Assembly: GCA_911728435.2 (NCBI GenBank)
Contig: OU452204.1
Location: 14,942,001 to 15,006,000 of the forward strand
Reading direction: 5' to 3'
Length of the DNA stretch: 64,000 nt
From: Apoderus coryli
Taxonomy: Eukaryota; Arthropoda; Insecta; Coleoptera; Attelabidae
The position numbers and the translations under genes were made by a program. This document shows positions 9,241 to 20,900 of the stretch, piece by piece. The notes beneath the pieces were generated by a model. It made no database searches. It was not told the origin of the DNA and worked only from the letters and a program-made list of their open reading frames with translations. Numbering within the stretch: position 1 is the first letter of the stretch; every line of letters starts with the position of its first letter.

Positions 9241-11334
9241 AATGTTTTTTCCAACTTACAGACGTTCGTTTTCTTCATTGGTTTTTCTATAAATATTTAT
9301 TTTTAGTTGCTTGAAATCTTATATGGTACATTAGATAGCAATTTGTAGTAACTAATGACTATCTAACTCCAGAATACCCAATCGTATCCGACCTCCAACT
9401 GGAAATCAAGGCTATAGATAGCCTATAAATTGCTCAGAGCTAGTGAAACAAAACTTTTGTTTTAGTAGCACAATTAGTTTATTTTACTTTGTTATATATA
9501 TTTTTTACTCCTTAGGAAAATATAATGTGTGTCTTAACTCTTTTGCTATTTTTTAATAGAATATTATATTATTGTGTATTAATGCAAAATAAGATACCGA
9601 TGTTTCAAAATACTAAAAATTACGAGCTTTCCTAGAGCGACAGTCGGTATTATTTTTAAAACAAAAAGTGAAAAATCTGTTATTAATACCCACAAGTGGC
9701 AATGCTGCCCATTTCTTAGCGAGAGTTCAGCCGGTGACAAATAATTGTAATAATTCCGATATAGCAATAAATATATAATTTATATGCATTGTTTTGTATA
9801 TATTATGAGTGGTTAAAAAACTTAATTATTTCGACTTCACCGAATCACAAAAAAGTGTCTTTCAATATTGATCTTTTGTTAGTTGTCGTTAGTTTTTGTA
9901 AAATATTAGTGAATAGAATTAAACTTAAGTACCTCCCTGATTTAATAGCGCAACTAAATTTAAAGCATCCCCACAAGATTTTTTTGGGGTCTTTATATTA
10001 AAATGAAGAAAAATCACACTATAAAACTATACTTATTGCATCTATATAGATATAGGTACATATACAGCTTTATATCAATCAATATTAAAAAATAAAAACA
10101 CTAAATAGACTTATTTTGCACAACAGAATAAAAAAATAAATACAGGAACATCAAAAATAAAACTTAACAAAAGAAAACTTAGATATAAAGAAATAATAAT
10201 AAATAAACTTTTTCTGTGCAACATAATAAAAATAGGATTTAAAAAAATGTATAAGCACAAAAAGTAATGTAAATGTAGCGCTGCTCCTGCCCTGATTCAT
10301 TTAATATGTTGATTAACAACCTGAATTCTGAAATCTGATCTGTCTCAATTCAACATAGTCTATGTATTTATCTTAGATTTTGTAGAAATTATCTTTTAAA
10401 ACACAATTTATGAGGCAGACTGTGAAAGTGGAACCAAACTTATGAATATATTAAGTGGTTAGGCTGTATATCAAATTAAATTAAGTACTTATATGTAATG
10501 GATGTGGAGGAATATCCTGACAGTGTCAAGCATTGGGAATTGAATTTTTAATGCCCAAATAAAATTTGATAAATTTTATGTTAATTTCAGAAGCATAACA
10601 TTGTTTAGTATTTTAAACACAACACAACATGTTTAAGTCTTCTGAAATTTATTTGAATATTTCAAGAAGTAGAATGCAGGCAGTATTCCTCATTTTTACA
10701 AAACAATCTAAACTGGATATATCAACTAAAACGTTTCAGGTACATCAGTGGCATAAACTGAATAGAAATCTAATAAACTTGGCCTCACTATTCAATGTCA
10801 TAATTCCTAATTAACTAAAAGGTCCTCAAATTTATACTAACTAACATTTCGTTGACTATCCTGTCTGCTTCTTCAGAGTAATTTTGTTGTTACGTTTATG
10901 ACCATATGTGCGTGTGTCCGAAACTCTGCACATTATTAGTTTTTATTGATTTTGAAACGGGCGAAATAAACTGGTTAATTTTCTCGTTAGCGGGCGTTAT
11001 TAAAGCGTTATATGAACAAAATAATGATTTTGATTATTATTTTGTTTTCGGTTATTTTACTTGAAATGTATGTTAAACTATATGTATGGAAATACCAATT
11101 TAATGCCATATTTTGTTTTGTAATTATATTACACGCATGTAAACATGTCTGTATTGATAATAGTGGTTCCTGCTTGTCAATTCCATTTTTTAATAACATT
11201 GTTTTCATTATTATTTGTAAACAACATTATCATTAAATCAAAATTAACTCTATGTATTTTACAATCCTATATTTAATATCCTGCATATGTTGCTATTTTT
11301 ATTAACCACTGTAATATAATAATTTTCCCTTATA
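9241..11334 (-). other. robo intron sequence, no recognised element
   Basis: Very AT-rich, with an A-rich stretch near 10080-10260. No coding or structured element was seen. Confidence 0.5.
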
Positions 11335-13556
11335 CAGGGTGATTCATTATGGTTGCAACAAACGAAAACTGGAGATTGCTGAAAGTGATTTAAGCATTTT
11401 TTGCCATCGAACCCATGTCCGCAAATGCTTCGTTCTCGAGATACAGGTTGTCCAAATTTAGTAGTCAAATTAACTTTCTTGTTCATTTCTCAAAAACTAG
11501 CTAACCGATTTCGACAAAATTTTGCATGCATTTGGGAACCGATAACCTAAAATAATCTGCATTATTTTGGCTTTCATCAACTGTTCATTGGGGTAGATAT
11601 AGGGGGCATTTGGGTAAATTTTACACATTAATTAATTAAAGACAGCTTTGACAAGCTTCATTATTTTAAATTATTACTCTTTTAAAAAGAGCAACTTATA
11701 AGCTACAAAAAAGTTAATTACGTGGATGTTGTGATTTGTACCATTTTTATGGAAACCGATAATTTATTTATTTATTTAACTTGCAATTTGCAAGTTAATG
11801 ATAGATTTAAATCAAAATAACGTTTACCAGAAAACCAAATGAAAAATCAAAGTTGCCGTGGAAAACGAATGCCGCAACTAAAAAAAAACTTTGACAGCAT
11901 CAAATTTAAATTAGTTAAAATTGATTTATTATTTCGTAGTTGTTTTTAATATTGCGAATGTTTTTTTCTAAATTAAAATGAGTTTTTCAATTGAAGAATA
12001 TGTTTGTGTAATGCAAATGCAAGAGCAGCGGCCAGAGAATACCAAATTAGGTATCCTAATGTAAGTCATCCATATCACAAAACATGGATGGCTACATTTC
12101 ACAGGCTTAGAACGATAGGGACCATTTTACCTAGAGTTAACAAACGACCGCATCGTCTAAATATTCAAACTAAAGAAAACATAGTGGGTTTAGTTTTAGA
12201 CGATCCGAAAATAAGCACTAGAAGAATACCAACTCAATTGGCGTTACCTCGAACAACTGTTTGGAGACTATTAAATCGAGAAATGCTCTATCTCTATCAT
12301 CATCAAGATGTCCAGGCCCTACATCCTGGAGACCGTGAAAGGCGCCTACTATTTTGTAATTTGGTTCTTGGTAAGCATCAAGAAGATGAAAGATTTTTAG
12401 AGAAAGTGCTCCGGTCAGGTGAAGCAAGTTTTACTAGAGCTGGCATAAATACAAACCATAATGAACATGTATAGTCTTTAAACAACCCTCGTGCTATTAG
12501 GACGCGAAATTTTCAAACACGTTTTAGTATCAATGTTTGGGGTGGCATATTTAACAATAAATTATTGTTGTTGTTCGTAATTAATGGACATTTAAACTAA
12601 AATCGATACAGTCTTTTCCTACACAACCGCCTACCCGAATTTATTGAGGATGTACCTCTGAATATTGTTCAAAACATGTGGTATCAACATGACGGTGCCC
12701 CTACGCACCGTGGTAGACAAGTAACTAAAGTTTTAAATCAACTGTTTGGAAACAATTTTATTGGTTTGGGAGGTTCCATTGAGTGGCCTCCAAGATCACC
12801 GGATCTGAATCCGCTCGACTTCTTTTTATGGGGGTACATGAAACAATTGGTTTACAGTGTACCAATTATAAATGAAAACCAACTACTGGAGATAGTTCAT
12901 GAAGCTGCTAGGAAAATAAGAAACAATCATAATATCCTTATTGGAGCTACAAATTCATTAGTTGAAAGATGTAAAATGTGCATTACTGTCAATGGAGGGC
13001 AGTTTGAACAGTTGTTATTAATTTTCTTATTTTAATTTCGAGTTTAGTTTTTTTATTGTTAAATTTTTAATTGTACTGATAGGCCTTAACATTTGTTGTT
13101 AAGTAATTTCTTATCTTATCGATTTCCACGGCAACTTTGATTTCTCATTATCATTTCTGATAAACGTTATTTTGATTTAAATCTACCATTAACTTGCAAT
13201 TTATCCGTTTCCATAAATATGGTAGAAACCACAACATCCACGTAATTAACTTTTTTGTAGCTTATAAGTTGCTCTTTTTAAAAAAGTAATAATTTAAAAT
13301 AATGAAGCTTGTCAAAGCTGTGTTTAACTAGTTTATGTGTAAAATTTATCCAAATGCCCCCTATATCTACGCCAATGAACAGTGAGTGAAAGCCAAAATA
13401 ATTCAGAATATTTTAGGTTATCTGTCCTCAAATGCATGTACAATTTTGTCAAAATCGGTTAGCTAGTTTTTGAGAAATTAACAAAAAAGTTAATTTGACC
13501 ACTAAATTGGGACACCCTGTATCTCGATAACGAAGCATTTGCGGACATGGGTTTAA
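11335..13556 (+). mobile_element. DNA transposon with TIRs of about 450 bp (DUF4817/Tc1-mariner-type transposase)
   Basis: The left terminus is CAGGGTGATTC after TATA (11331-11334). Long inverted repeats run from about 11410-11864 on the left to about 13123-13555 on the right. Shared blocks include the CCGCAAATGCTTCGTT segment, GTTAATTACGTGGATGTTGTG and the GTTGCCGTGGAAA inner edge. The right repeat lacks the outermost 75 bp present on the left, so the element is truncated on the right. It encloses a broken transposase gene on the plus strand. TIRs this long are unusual for the superfamily. Confidence 0.85.
11978..13035 (+). pseudogene. DUF4817-type DDE transposase, inactivated
   Basis: Cut-and-paste transposase of the Tc1/mariner-related group common in insects. 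The reading frame starts MSFSIEEYVCV at 11978, then shifts frame near 12000 into NARAAAREYQIRYPN, the DUF4817 helix-turn-helix. The next helix block ends near LPRTTVWRLL. The first catalytic block reads RSGEASF where the family has FSDEA, so the first Asp is Gly. A stop at 12472-12474 and others follow. The third-frame C-terminus (12676-13035) keeps WYQHDGAPTHRG (second Asp) and SPDLNPLDFFLWG (third acidic region). Frameshift, stops and loss of a catalytic residue show it is inactive. Confidence 0.85.
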
Positions 13557-13689
13557 TGTAGGCATACAATCTATCCTAATTTCAATTCTTCTAGTCAATA
13601 TTTTGAGTATACTTTTTGTTTTATTTTTAAGAAAACACGCTTAAAACAGAATGACGAATAACATTTACAAAAAAAATCATACAAATCCA

Positions 13690-13905
13690 AATTAATTTTG
13701 AAATGCCTTTAAGAATTTCTTTGCCTTTAATTTAAATGTATTTAGACTATATGAATGAAACTCAATTGGTAACAGATTATACAACTTTACTCCGATATAC
13801 ATAAAACATTTTGTAAAATTCGTTCCTTGAGGAATCCCCAACGACGCTGTGTTAAGATTTGATCTGAATAATTCAACGAATTCAAAGCCATTCAGCTTTT
13901 TATTT
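13690..13905 (-). pseudogene. internally deleted LINE remnant
   Basis: One open minus-strand frame joins a reverse transcriptase block B (LNTASLGIPQGTNF) directly to what looks like the extreme C-terminus of such a protein (FMYIGVKLYNLLPIEF...KKFLKAFQN, stop). The catalytic FADD block and thumb are missing between them. The joint is in frame, so this is a clean internal deletion rather than decay. Confidence 0.6.
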
Positions 13906-15240
13906 ATTTAATATGTTATATGAATATGAAACTTTTACAAATTTATAACACCAAACGAAACAATAAATCGAAATTAAACTTGACAGTGTTCCTGTGCCAA
14001 AATTTACCGTGAAAGTGAAAAGTTTTTAACAGGAAACTTTTTCATGTTTAAACATAACTCCCAATAATACACTCACTTTCCATTTGTATTGAACTTGACA
14101 TTCTCTCTCTGTGTGTGGAGCAAATAAAATTTTAAATTCAATAAGGAAACTTTATACACAATTCACAAAATGTATATACATACAGTAAGTGAGAGTTTGG
14201 CTTTTCGACAGAAAAAGGCGCCAGACTCGTTATTAGGGCCAGCGGCGCACACGAAAAAAAAATCCTCAAACTTATACAATTTTTTCACTGAAAAATGCTA
14301 AATAAAACATCGCGTCTGTTCAGATGTAATACCGGAAGCAGGTGTCAAATTTCAGCACTGAGTGCGGTAAAGTCCAACTTTCCGCACTAAAAAACTTCGG
14401 AAAAGGACAATTTACCGAAAACTCTTAGGAAAAATAACTGGCAGTTTCCTGAACTCTGGGTTGGCTAAATTGGATTCAGTGGCGGCTTGTGGCAGTTTAA
14501 TGTGGTGAAGCATAACAAAAAATAAAGTCATATACTTAATAGGTACCTAAAATTAATAGGGATATCCCTACTTCGTCAACTGCATAAAATATAGGATATG
14601 TTTATAAGTAGGTACCTCACCTAAGTATTGTTTTCTTGAAAACCTTAATTAAAGTGTAATTAGTATCTAGAATACATTTACCTACTTCATAATAATACTA
14701 AATAAAACACATTTTATTCCCGAAAAGTAAATAAAAATAATATTAGCATTTAGCACAGCACTCGAAATTTGCGACTGTGTGATAGAGAAAGATATAATCA
14801 AAATAATAATCGACATATAGGTACAAAACACCCGCCAAGCGTTGTCATATAACCTTATTTTACATTAAATCTCTGCTGCATCTATATGAAGCGTGCTTCT
14901 TATAGTGTTTTTTAATGGCAAGATTCGTATGCTATGCTTAGTACAGTTAAACGCTGGCAACTATGTTTAGACGAAGAGCGATAGGTGGTTGTATAGTGGG
15001 TATATGCCAGATGGCAGTGTTGCCCATTTTTGCTGAATTATAGATGAAAATGCTTTGAGGCACGCTTCATCTGCATAAGAACGTGTATGATAAATAAATA
15101 GGCTATTGGTGTGGCAGAGGACACAAGTACTGGGGTGTCAACTGGCACACACAGGGAAGAGAGAGACCTAAATAGATAATGTTATTACACGAATAAAAAA
15201 AGAGAGAAATACCTATAGGTATGTATATTAAGTATTTTTT
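13906..15240 (-). other. robo intron sequence with a weak MITE-like inverted repeat
   Basis: Mostly AT-rich and featureless. ATGAAGCGTGCTTC (14886-14899) and its near-complement (15057-15070) bracket about 185 bp and could be a small MITE. The evidence is weak. Confidence 0.35.
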
Positions 15241-15326
15241 TTATTCTTTTTTTTTTCTTGGGGTGTAAGGTTCTATTTTATTAGCGATTTTTTTTTTCTT
15301 TTGAAATATTTTTATTTCATGTCAAA

Positions 15327-15364
15327 TAGTACAACGTTTCGGCTTATTCGCCTTCTTCAGGTAC
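15327..15364 (-). ncRNA. hammerhead ribozyme motif
   Basis: On the minus strand: CTGAAGA (15360-15354), one extra A, stem II GGC/GCC with a 6-nt loop, GAAAC (15340-15336), then GTTGTA giving a 2-bp stem III and a GUA triplet. The other arm (15506-15529, plus) keeps CTGAAGA and GAAACGTTGTA but lost stem II. Confidence 0.55.
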
Positions 15365-15505
15365 ATCTCTTTTTCTTACCAACATCGCATGATTCTGTAG
15401 ATTTGTTTGAATGAATGAACATTCATTCAAACAAAATACCCACTAAAAGTGGTACATAGCAAAAAATCTACAGAATCATGCGATGTTGGTAAGAAAAGAG
15501 ATATA

Positions 15506-15529
15506 CCTGAAGAAGGTGAAACGTTGTAC
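15506..15529 (+). ncRNA. degenerate hammerhead motif (stem II deleted)
   Basis: The partner-arm copy has CTGAAGAAGG directly followed by TGAAACGTTGTAC. Compared with the left arm, about 9 nt of stem II are gone, so it could not fold into the ribozyme. Confidence 0.5.
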
Positions 15530-15699
15530 TATTTGACATGAAATAAAAATATTTCAAAAGGAAAAAAAATCGCTTATAAAATAGAACCTTACATCCCAAG
15601 AAAAAAAAAATCAAAAAAAATTGTAAACAAGGTTCAAGAAAAATACAATACAAAAATATATTATTTTATGAAATAATCCATTCAAAGGGGAGCGATGAT

Positions 15700-16053
15700 T
15701 ATACACATTAATAATACGACGTCAGCTCCACAAAACAAATATATTTAATTAAACTATAATCGAGATTTGCCATTAAATAATTTTAATCTCGATTATAGTT
15801 TAATTATTATTTGATTTTGAATTCATAAAACAATGTTTTAACTTTGATTTGTATAAAACTTCACAAACATTTTTCACAAAATGAGTATGTTACATTGTGA
15901 AACTAAATAGTTTGTCTTGTATCCAAATGTCACTGATGATGAGAATTATAAATTTCTCGAAACATGTCTGACTGACATAGGCAATTTGCCGTGTGATTTG
16001 ATATATGAATATATTTGTTTTGTGGAGCTGACGTCGTATTATTTATGTGTATA
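15700..16053 (+). mobile_element. TIR element with a hammerhead motif
   Basis: Imperfect inverted termini of about 45 bp (15700-15744 and 16009-16053) share the ACGACGTCAGCTCCACAAAA segment. Inside is a perfect hairpin of about 21 bp per arm (15750-15806) and one plus-strand hammerhead core at 15929-15972. Compared with the other hammerhead-bearing loci, the right end (TTTTGTGGAGCTGACG) resembles the sequence downstream of the 26.1-kb and 32.3-kb motifs. Confidence 0.7.
15929..15972 (+). ncRNA. hammerhead ribozyme motif
   Basis: CTGATGA (15933-15939), one extra T, stem II GAGAA/TTCTC (15941-15958), GAA (15959-15961), palindromic stem III ACATGT (15962-15967) and C15968, giving a GUC cleavage triplet. 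Stem I pairs GTCA (15929-15932) with TGAC (15969-15972). Every core position is present apart from the extra T. Confidence 0.75.
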
Positions 16054-17046
16054 AAATATATTAAGTATGTTAAATAGGTGTATACGATAAAGCCTGCTTC
16101 AGATGAAGACGAAATTCAAAATTACAGTTTTATGGTAAAGCAGGTTGAAAATTAAGTATACATTAATTTATAGTTTCAATTTTATATGGAGAAAAATAAT
16201 TACACAATAAAATAAAATTAAATACTTATATATTATTAATTTTACTGATTATATAGGTTGCTTCATAGGACAAGCCGTCACTGATTGAATTGGTCCAATT
16301 TAGAAAACTATAATTATTTCTTGTGTTTTTGTTTTTAAATGTGGGAATTCTTGTCAATATGAAGTGCTCCAATATTCAAAATACGTTTTTAACATTATAC
16401 AGTGAGTGTCAAATGCGTGGTCCAATATATGCTACCATGTTTGTTTACTTAGTTCCAGAATTTTTTCCAATAATAGAAAAGGTATAAATTATGGTAAATG
16501 GAGATTGGCGAAGCATATCCTTCCTTTTTAAAGTTTTACGTAACTGAAATAAATAAAGTGGTCCATATATTGCACCAGCTTGAAGGGTTTCGGATTATAA
16601 AACTCTTCAACAAAAAATTCTGAGAAAATAACTAAAAGTGCACAACAATATTAAAGTATTTTGTGTACAAATTTGAAAGTGTTTTGATTTGTTTTCTTAA
16701 AGTTAGAGCGCTAAAACCGAAAACTGGTCCAATATAGGCCACCTTCATCTAAGTAGCTACGTCGTAAAATTTACACCGATTTTGTAGTTTGTAGTAGAGT
16801 AACATAAGATAAATAATATGTATAGCTATAATAACCCACGACCGACTTGGAAATCTGTGTGTAAAGAAATTGGAACTTTACGTACATTATCTAGTGGTAG
16901 CCAAAACCTTGATAGTTACTAAAATATGTAATTTTGACCAATATGTAAAATCACGAAACTTTTAATTGAATGTTGTGCCTAATAATATACCCCGAAGCAC
17001 GAAAAACCAATTGAACATGAATTTAAAATTATATGCAGGTACTTAC
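16054..17046 (-). other. robo intron with a spaced GGTCCAATATA-type repeat
   Basis: The string TGGTCCAATATA or close variants occurs at about 16291, 16424, 16558 and 16723, spaced 130-165 bp apart. Copies 2-4 are followed by a CACC/TACC-type tail. No coding block is seen. It may be a decayed tandem repeat. Confidence 0.45.
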
Positions 17047-17178
17047 AATTTACTACGAGCTGGGCTCTAGCGGAAATTGATCCAACTAAATTATCTGCAG
17101 TACATATGTAGAGGCCTTCATCCGCAGGTTGTACATTATCGATTTGTAATGATTTATCGTCCATTATTGTAGCACGGC
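17047..17178 (-). CDS. robo: robo exon: second half of Ig3
   Basis: The acceptor is TTTTACAG above 17178 and the donor TGTAAGT follows 17047. With the G supplied by the 17346-17480 exon the junction reads KMPIGRATIMDDKSL. The exon carries the second Ig cysteine in DEGLYICTADNLVGSISARAQL. It ends in phase 1 and its T completes the first codon of the Ig4 exon. Confidence 0.95.
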
Positions 17179-17345
17179 CTGTAAAACATTAAATGAATTA
17201 ACAACCGGATTGTTACATTTACATTTACTTTGCATAATTCCAACAGTTTGAATTCCTGCTGCAAAGTGAATTCCTTGGAAAGGAAAATTACAGCAGTGTC
17301 AGTTTTAACTGGTTTTTTACTATAACGTGTAAATTTAGAACTTAC

Positions 17346-17480
17346 CAATAGGCATTTTGCCATCTTCTCGTCTCCACAATACCTTTGGAGTTGGATCGCC
17401 ATCAACTGAACATTTCAAAACCACTTTTTGACCCGCTAACGCTACAACATCTTGTGGTTCTTGATTGAAAAACGGCTTCA
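17346..17480 (-). CDS. robo: robo exon: first half of Ig3
   Basis: The acceptor is GTTACAG above 17480 and the donor GGTAAG follows 17346. It reads (V)KPFFNQEPQDVVALAGQKVV with the first Ig cysteine in LKCSVDGDP and the tryptophan in KVLWRREDG. The Val codon is completed by the G at the end of the Ig2 exon. Only a 167-bp intron separates the two halves of Ig3, and a LINE 3' end sits about 40 bp upstream of this exon. Confidence 0.95.
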
Positions 17481-17519
17481 CTGTAACAACAGATAAATTT
17501 ACGATCATTGCATGTCATA

Positions 17520-17930
17520 CATAAAAATAATAATAGCTTTATTGTCCAACAGAAGATGTTCCATTTACAGGACAATCCAAAACAAACACTACATAATATA
17601 TAAACAAATCTATAGTAAATAGCATGATAAACTAAATAAATTACATAGAAAACATAAAACAAAGTACGGAAACACAAAATACAAACTCATTACTGTGTGT
17701 CCATTACACATTTTGAATTTGGAGAAGACTATTCAAAGAAGAAAAGTGTATATCAGATGTTTGACACAATAAATTAAAATTTCTCATCATAAAGCTGATT
17801 GGAGACTTTAAAAGTAAATTAGTTCTATATATGAATGCATATAAATTTCTATTATTAGTAGCCGTTAGTTCGAAAAACAATGAAGCTTTTAATTCAAATT
17901 TATCATCATCAAAACAAACCACTAAACACT
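17520..17930 (-). pseudogene. LINE 3' fragment
   Basis: The minus strand encodes RTNLLLKSPISFMMRNFNLL, matching the C-terminal RTNVLLRSPVHVM segment of the LINE at 50332-52190. The 3' end is GGACAATAAAGCTATTATTA, ending at about 17525, and closely resembles GGGCAATAAACGCTTTATTT of that element. It is a 5'-truncated copy of a related family, inserted in robo intron 5' of the Ig3 exon. Confidence 0.7.
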
Positions 17931-20900
17931 ATTCTATATTAAGAGAAATTCCCGATGTACTTAATAAATAAAATTATTTATAATATTGACATTTATGTAT
18001 TTATTTACAGAGTAGGTACCTATATTTTCATAAGTTCTTTATATTTTATATCTATTTATAAACTGATTTTATATTTCTATATGCATATACTTAACAAACT
18101 TTTTGAGACTATGTAAATAAGCGATTAAAAGTTATTTAAATAAATAATGATAAAACGGAAATATAAATCTGTTTGTGCTGAACTGCTGCTTGCAAATAAA
18201 ACTAATTGAAACCTTGCTTTTTATTGGAAGTGAAGTTCTTTAAATACGCTAACGGATATATTAGTTCACGGAATTGAGATGAAACTAAATATGTACTACT
18301 TTTACTAAGTTTTTTAAGGGAAATTGCGGCTGGGAGAGATCAAGAACAGATACCGCAAACAGTTTTATACAGAAGGATTTTGCCGTTATAATTTTTTACA
18401 ATCCTAGAAAATTGGTTGTAAATTATATTATTTGTACTTTGATGTTCTACTAAAAACACATTTTTTTATAAAGACCCTGTAAGTTATGATGCAACAATCT
18501 CATAACAAAGTGTAGCAGTAAATCCAAGTTTCAACTTGAAATGTTGTTTATAAAAAAATCGGGCTGACTTCCATCTCCCATGCCTTTTTAAACTAGTCAA
18601 ATCTGCGCGAGAATCAACCAAAATTGTCGCAGAGAATCGGCGAAAACAATGCTCTGTATATTATCCAGGATTTGGTATATTTAAATATTTGGCAACAGTT
18701 TGAGGCATTTTACCAAACTGATGAATTCCTACGACTTGCCACCTTTTCCGTTTTGGTATTTAAAAAAAAAAACGAGAATTTTCGAAATATATTGGCCTTA
18801 ATGCACAATATTTCCTTGAAAGTTCCATGTAGGTATGTCTCATTTATCACACACGATCTGGGCTTTTTAGTTTTATTGTCTGAAATTTGTGTTACCATTT
18901 GGTCACACTGACGTAGTATCGTCCTAATGTGCAATTTTCAAAGAAGTCTGTTTAGAGTACATTATTGCTTAGAAAAATTAATTAAATTAAAAAATTCGAT
19001 AAATATACACTGTTTATTTGCAGTCAGATATCAAGAAAAATGACATTTGATAACGTGTACACATAATAACAAACGCAATCATAATTACAAGGAGCCAAAA
19101 ATAACTGCTAACCCGTACGGAAAAATCAACAATTTATACAACATCTATAAAAGTTCCCGATAATTAACGATTAACAAAATTAATTTGAACAATAATTAAT
19201 ACAAAAAAAAAACAACCAAAACAAAATAAAATTGAATTCGAAATCATAATCACAACACGATAAGAAAATTATATTATTATTATATATTAATGATGGAACA
19301 CAATTTTGATATTACTGATAATATTAAAAGATCAAAAAACATTTAAAAGCGTCGAAAAGCTTGTCAAAATTTATTTCAAAGTTCAAGTAATTTTCTAAAC
19401 CAAAATTACCGAAAGAAAAAAAATAAATTGAAGTTTTTCACATTCACTCATGAAAATTTATCACCCGTTAACAACGCGTTTGCTCAAATATATTTTATGA
19501 GTTGTTTTCATCTTAAGAAAATACAGAAATAAATCCGTTTTTATTGGATCCATATACCCGTAAGAAAATACAACAGTGTTCTTGTTCGAAATCAACGGTA
19601 CGTAAACTCTTAGTGCTGTAGTAATTTATTATTTTTTCTTTTCGTTGAGATATTTTTGTGTCATATGAGAGAAGAATTACAAAAAAATATATAGAATATA
19701 CATGTATCCTTGGAATTTTATTAATAAGATATGTTATGAAGTGTTAAAAAAGTTTCGAAAAATGCCTCCCCTATAGCATGTGAGAAACATAACACAGTGG
19801 TTGTAAATTTTGACATGTGGTTGTCATCAAGACCTCTTAAAATATCTTATCTTAAAATACAAATCACTTTTTATTCCTGACACCTGTCTTCAATATTAAA
19901 AAGAAACATCAGTAGACGTGTAAAATATCATCTCAGTAGCGCCAGTACCGCATCCCATTTTTTCACAATCGTCAAAAATCCGTACACAAAGTTCAAGGCT
20001 ATGTTATATCCAGAAGGGCTGCCATGTCTGCTGAAGGCATCATTAGACCGCGGGGAGAGAAAACAGTGGACGATATTGCAGGAATTTGAACGTTTTAATG
20101 TGGAAACATCGTTTCAATAAGATGAGGTGACCACATCACAAACCAATCGCTTGCGATTGTTCTTTTCTTAGGTAAAAGCGAACTCTCATCGAGCCACCAT
20201 TAACAGGCCTCCGAGAAGCTTCGATCTTCCATCCCTTGGTTTTTTTTATAGGAATCCCTTAAAAAGAAAGTGCATTCAAATAAACAACGGGTGTCACTTT
20301 GAGGAGAGCCAGCAGCGCAAAGGTAAATAGTTGAACAATACAATACCCCAACCATTTCTACAATTTGTTTATTCTTTAGTCGAGCATCTTCCAGCATATT
20401 TTTTTTTTTTTTTTTTGATTTATCGGAGTAGTGTTTCAATAGGCGGGGGTAGTCTTCGAGTGATTCCTTACCGTTCTTAAAAAGCTCATGCCACTGTAAA
20501 TCATTGTATTTCCTCGTAAACCGACAGCATTTCTTCTATAATGGTTTGAGAATATTTTTCTCTTAGACAGAAACTTTATAACGGCCGGTGTTTGATTTTC
20601 TTCGACGATAGTTACGCAGATTAATACCTCGAATAAGATAAAACTATGTACTTATCCAAATGATGAGTTATGACTCATAAAATATGTCACAACTATCTTC
20701 CTCCCCATCATTCCGCAGAATTAAAAGGCCCTAAAATAAGCGAATTCGAATTAAATGTCGACCTCGGTAAAAATAAAAAAGACCTTAAATTTGGGACATA
20801 CATTCAGAAGTATATAAAATAAAGTACAGGAGCCTTAATCTTTCTCTATTTTGGGCTCGGCCATCTTTAAAAAATGTATGAGGACACTGAGAGGGAATTA

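Larger units (their letters stand above)
15247..15610. mobile_element. fold-back element with hammerhead motifs in both arms
   Basis: Inverted arms of about 150 bp (15247-15404 and 15464-15610) surround a spacer of about 60 bp that itself starts with a 13-bp palindrome (GTTTGAATGAATG and complement, 15405-15432). The arms match closely but with indels, so it is older than the 8-kb copy. The left arm holds an intact-looking minus-strand hammerhead core. The right arm holds a copy whose stem II is deleted. Confidence 0.75.

Noticed and set aside
15405..15432. Rho-independent style terminator
   Set aside because: Eukaryotic intron context; the palindrome is the loop of a fold-back element.
18624..18934. 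Overlapping open frames of 74-95 codons at 18.6-18.9 kb
   Set aside because: Both strands are open with no recognisable motif; probably chance.
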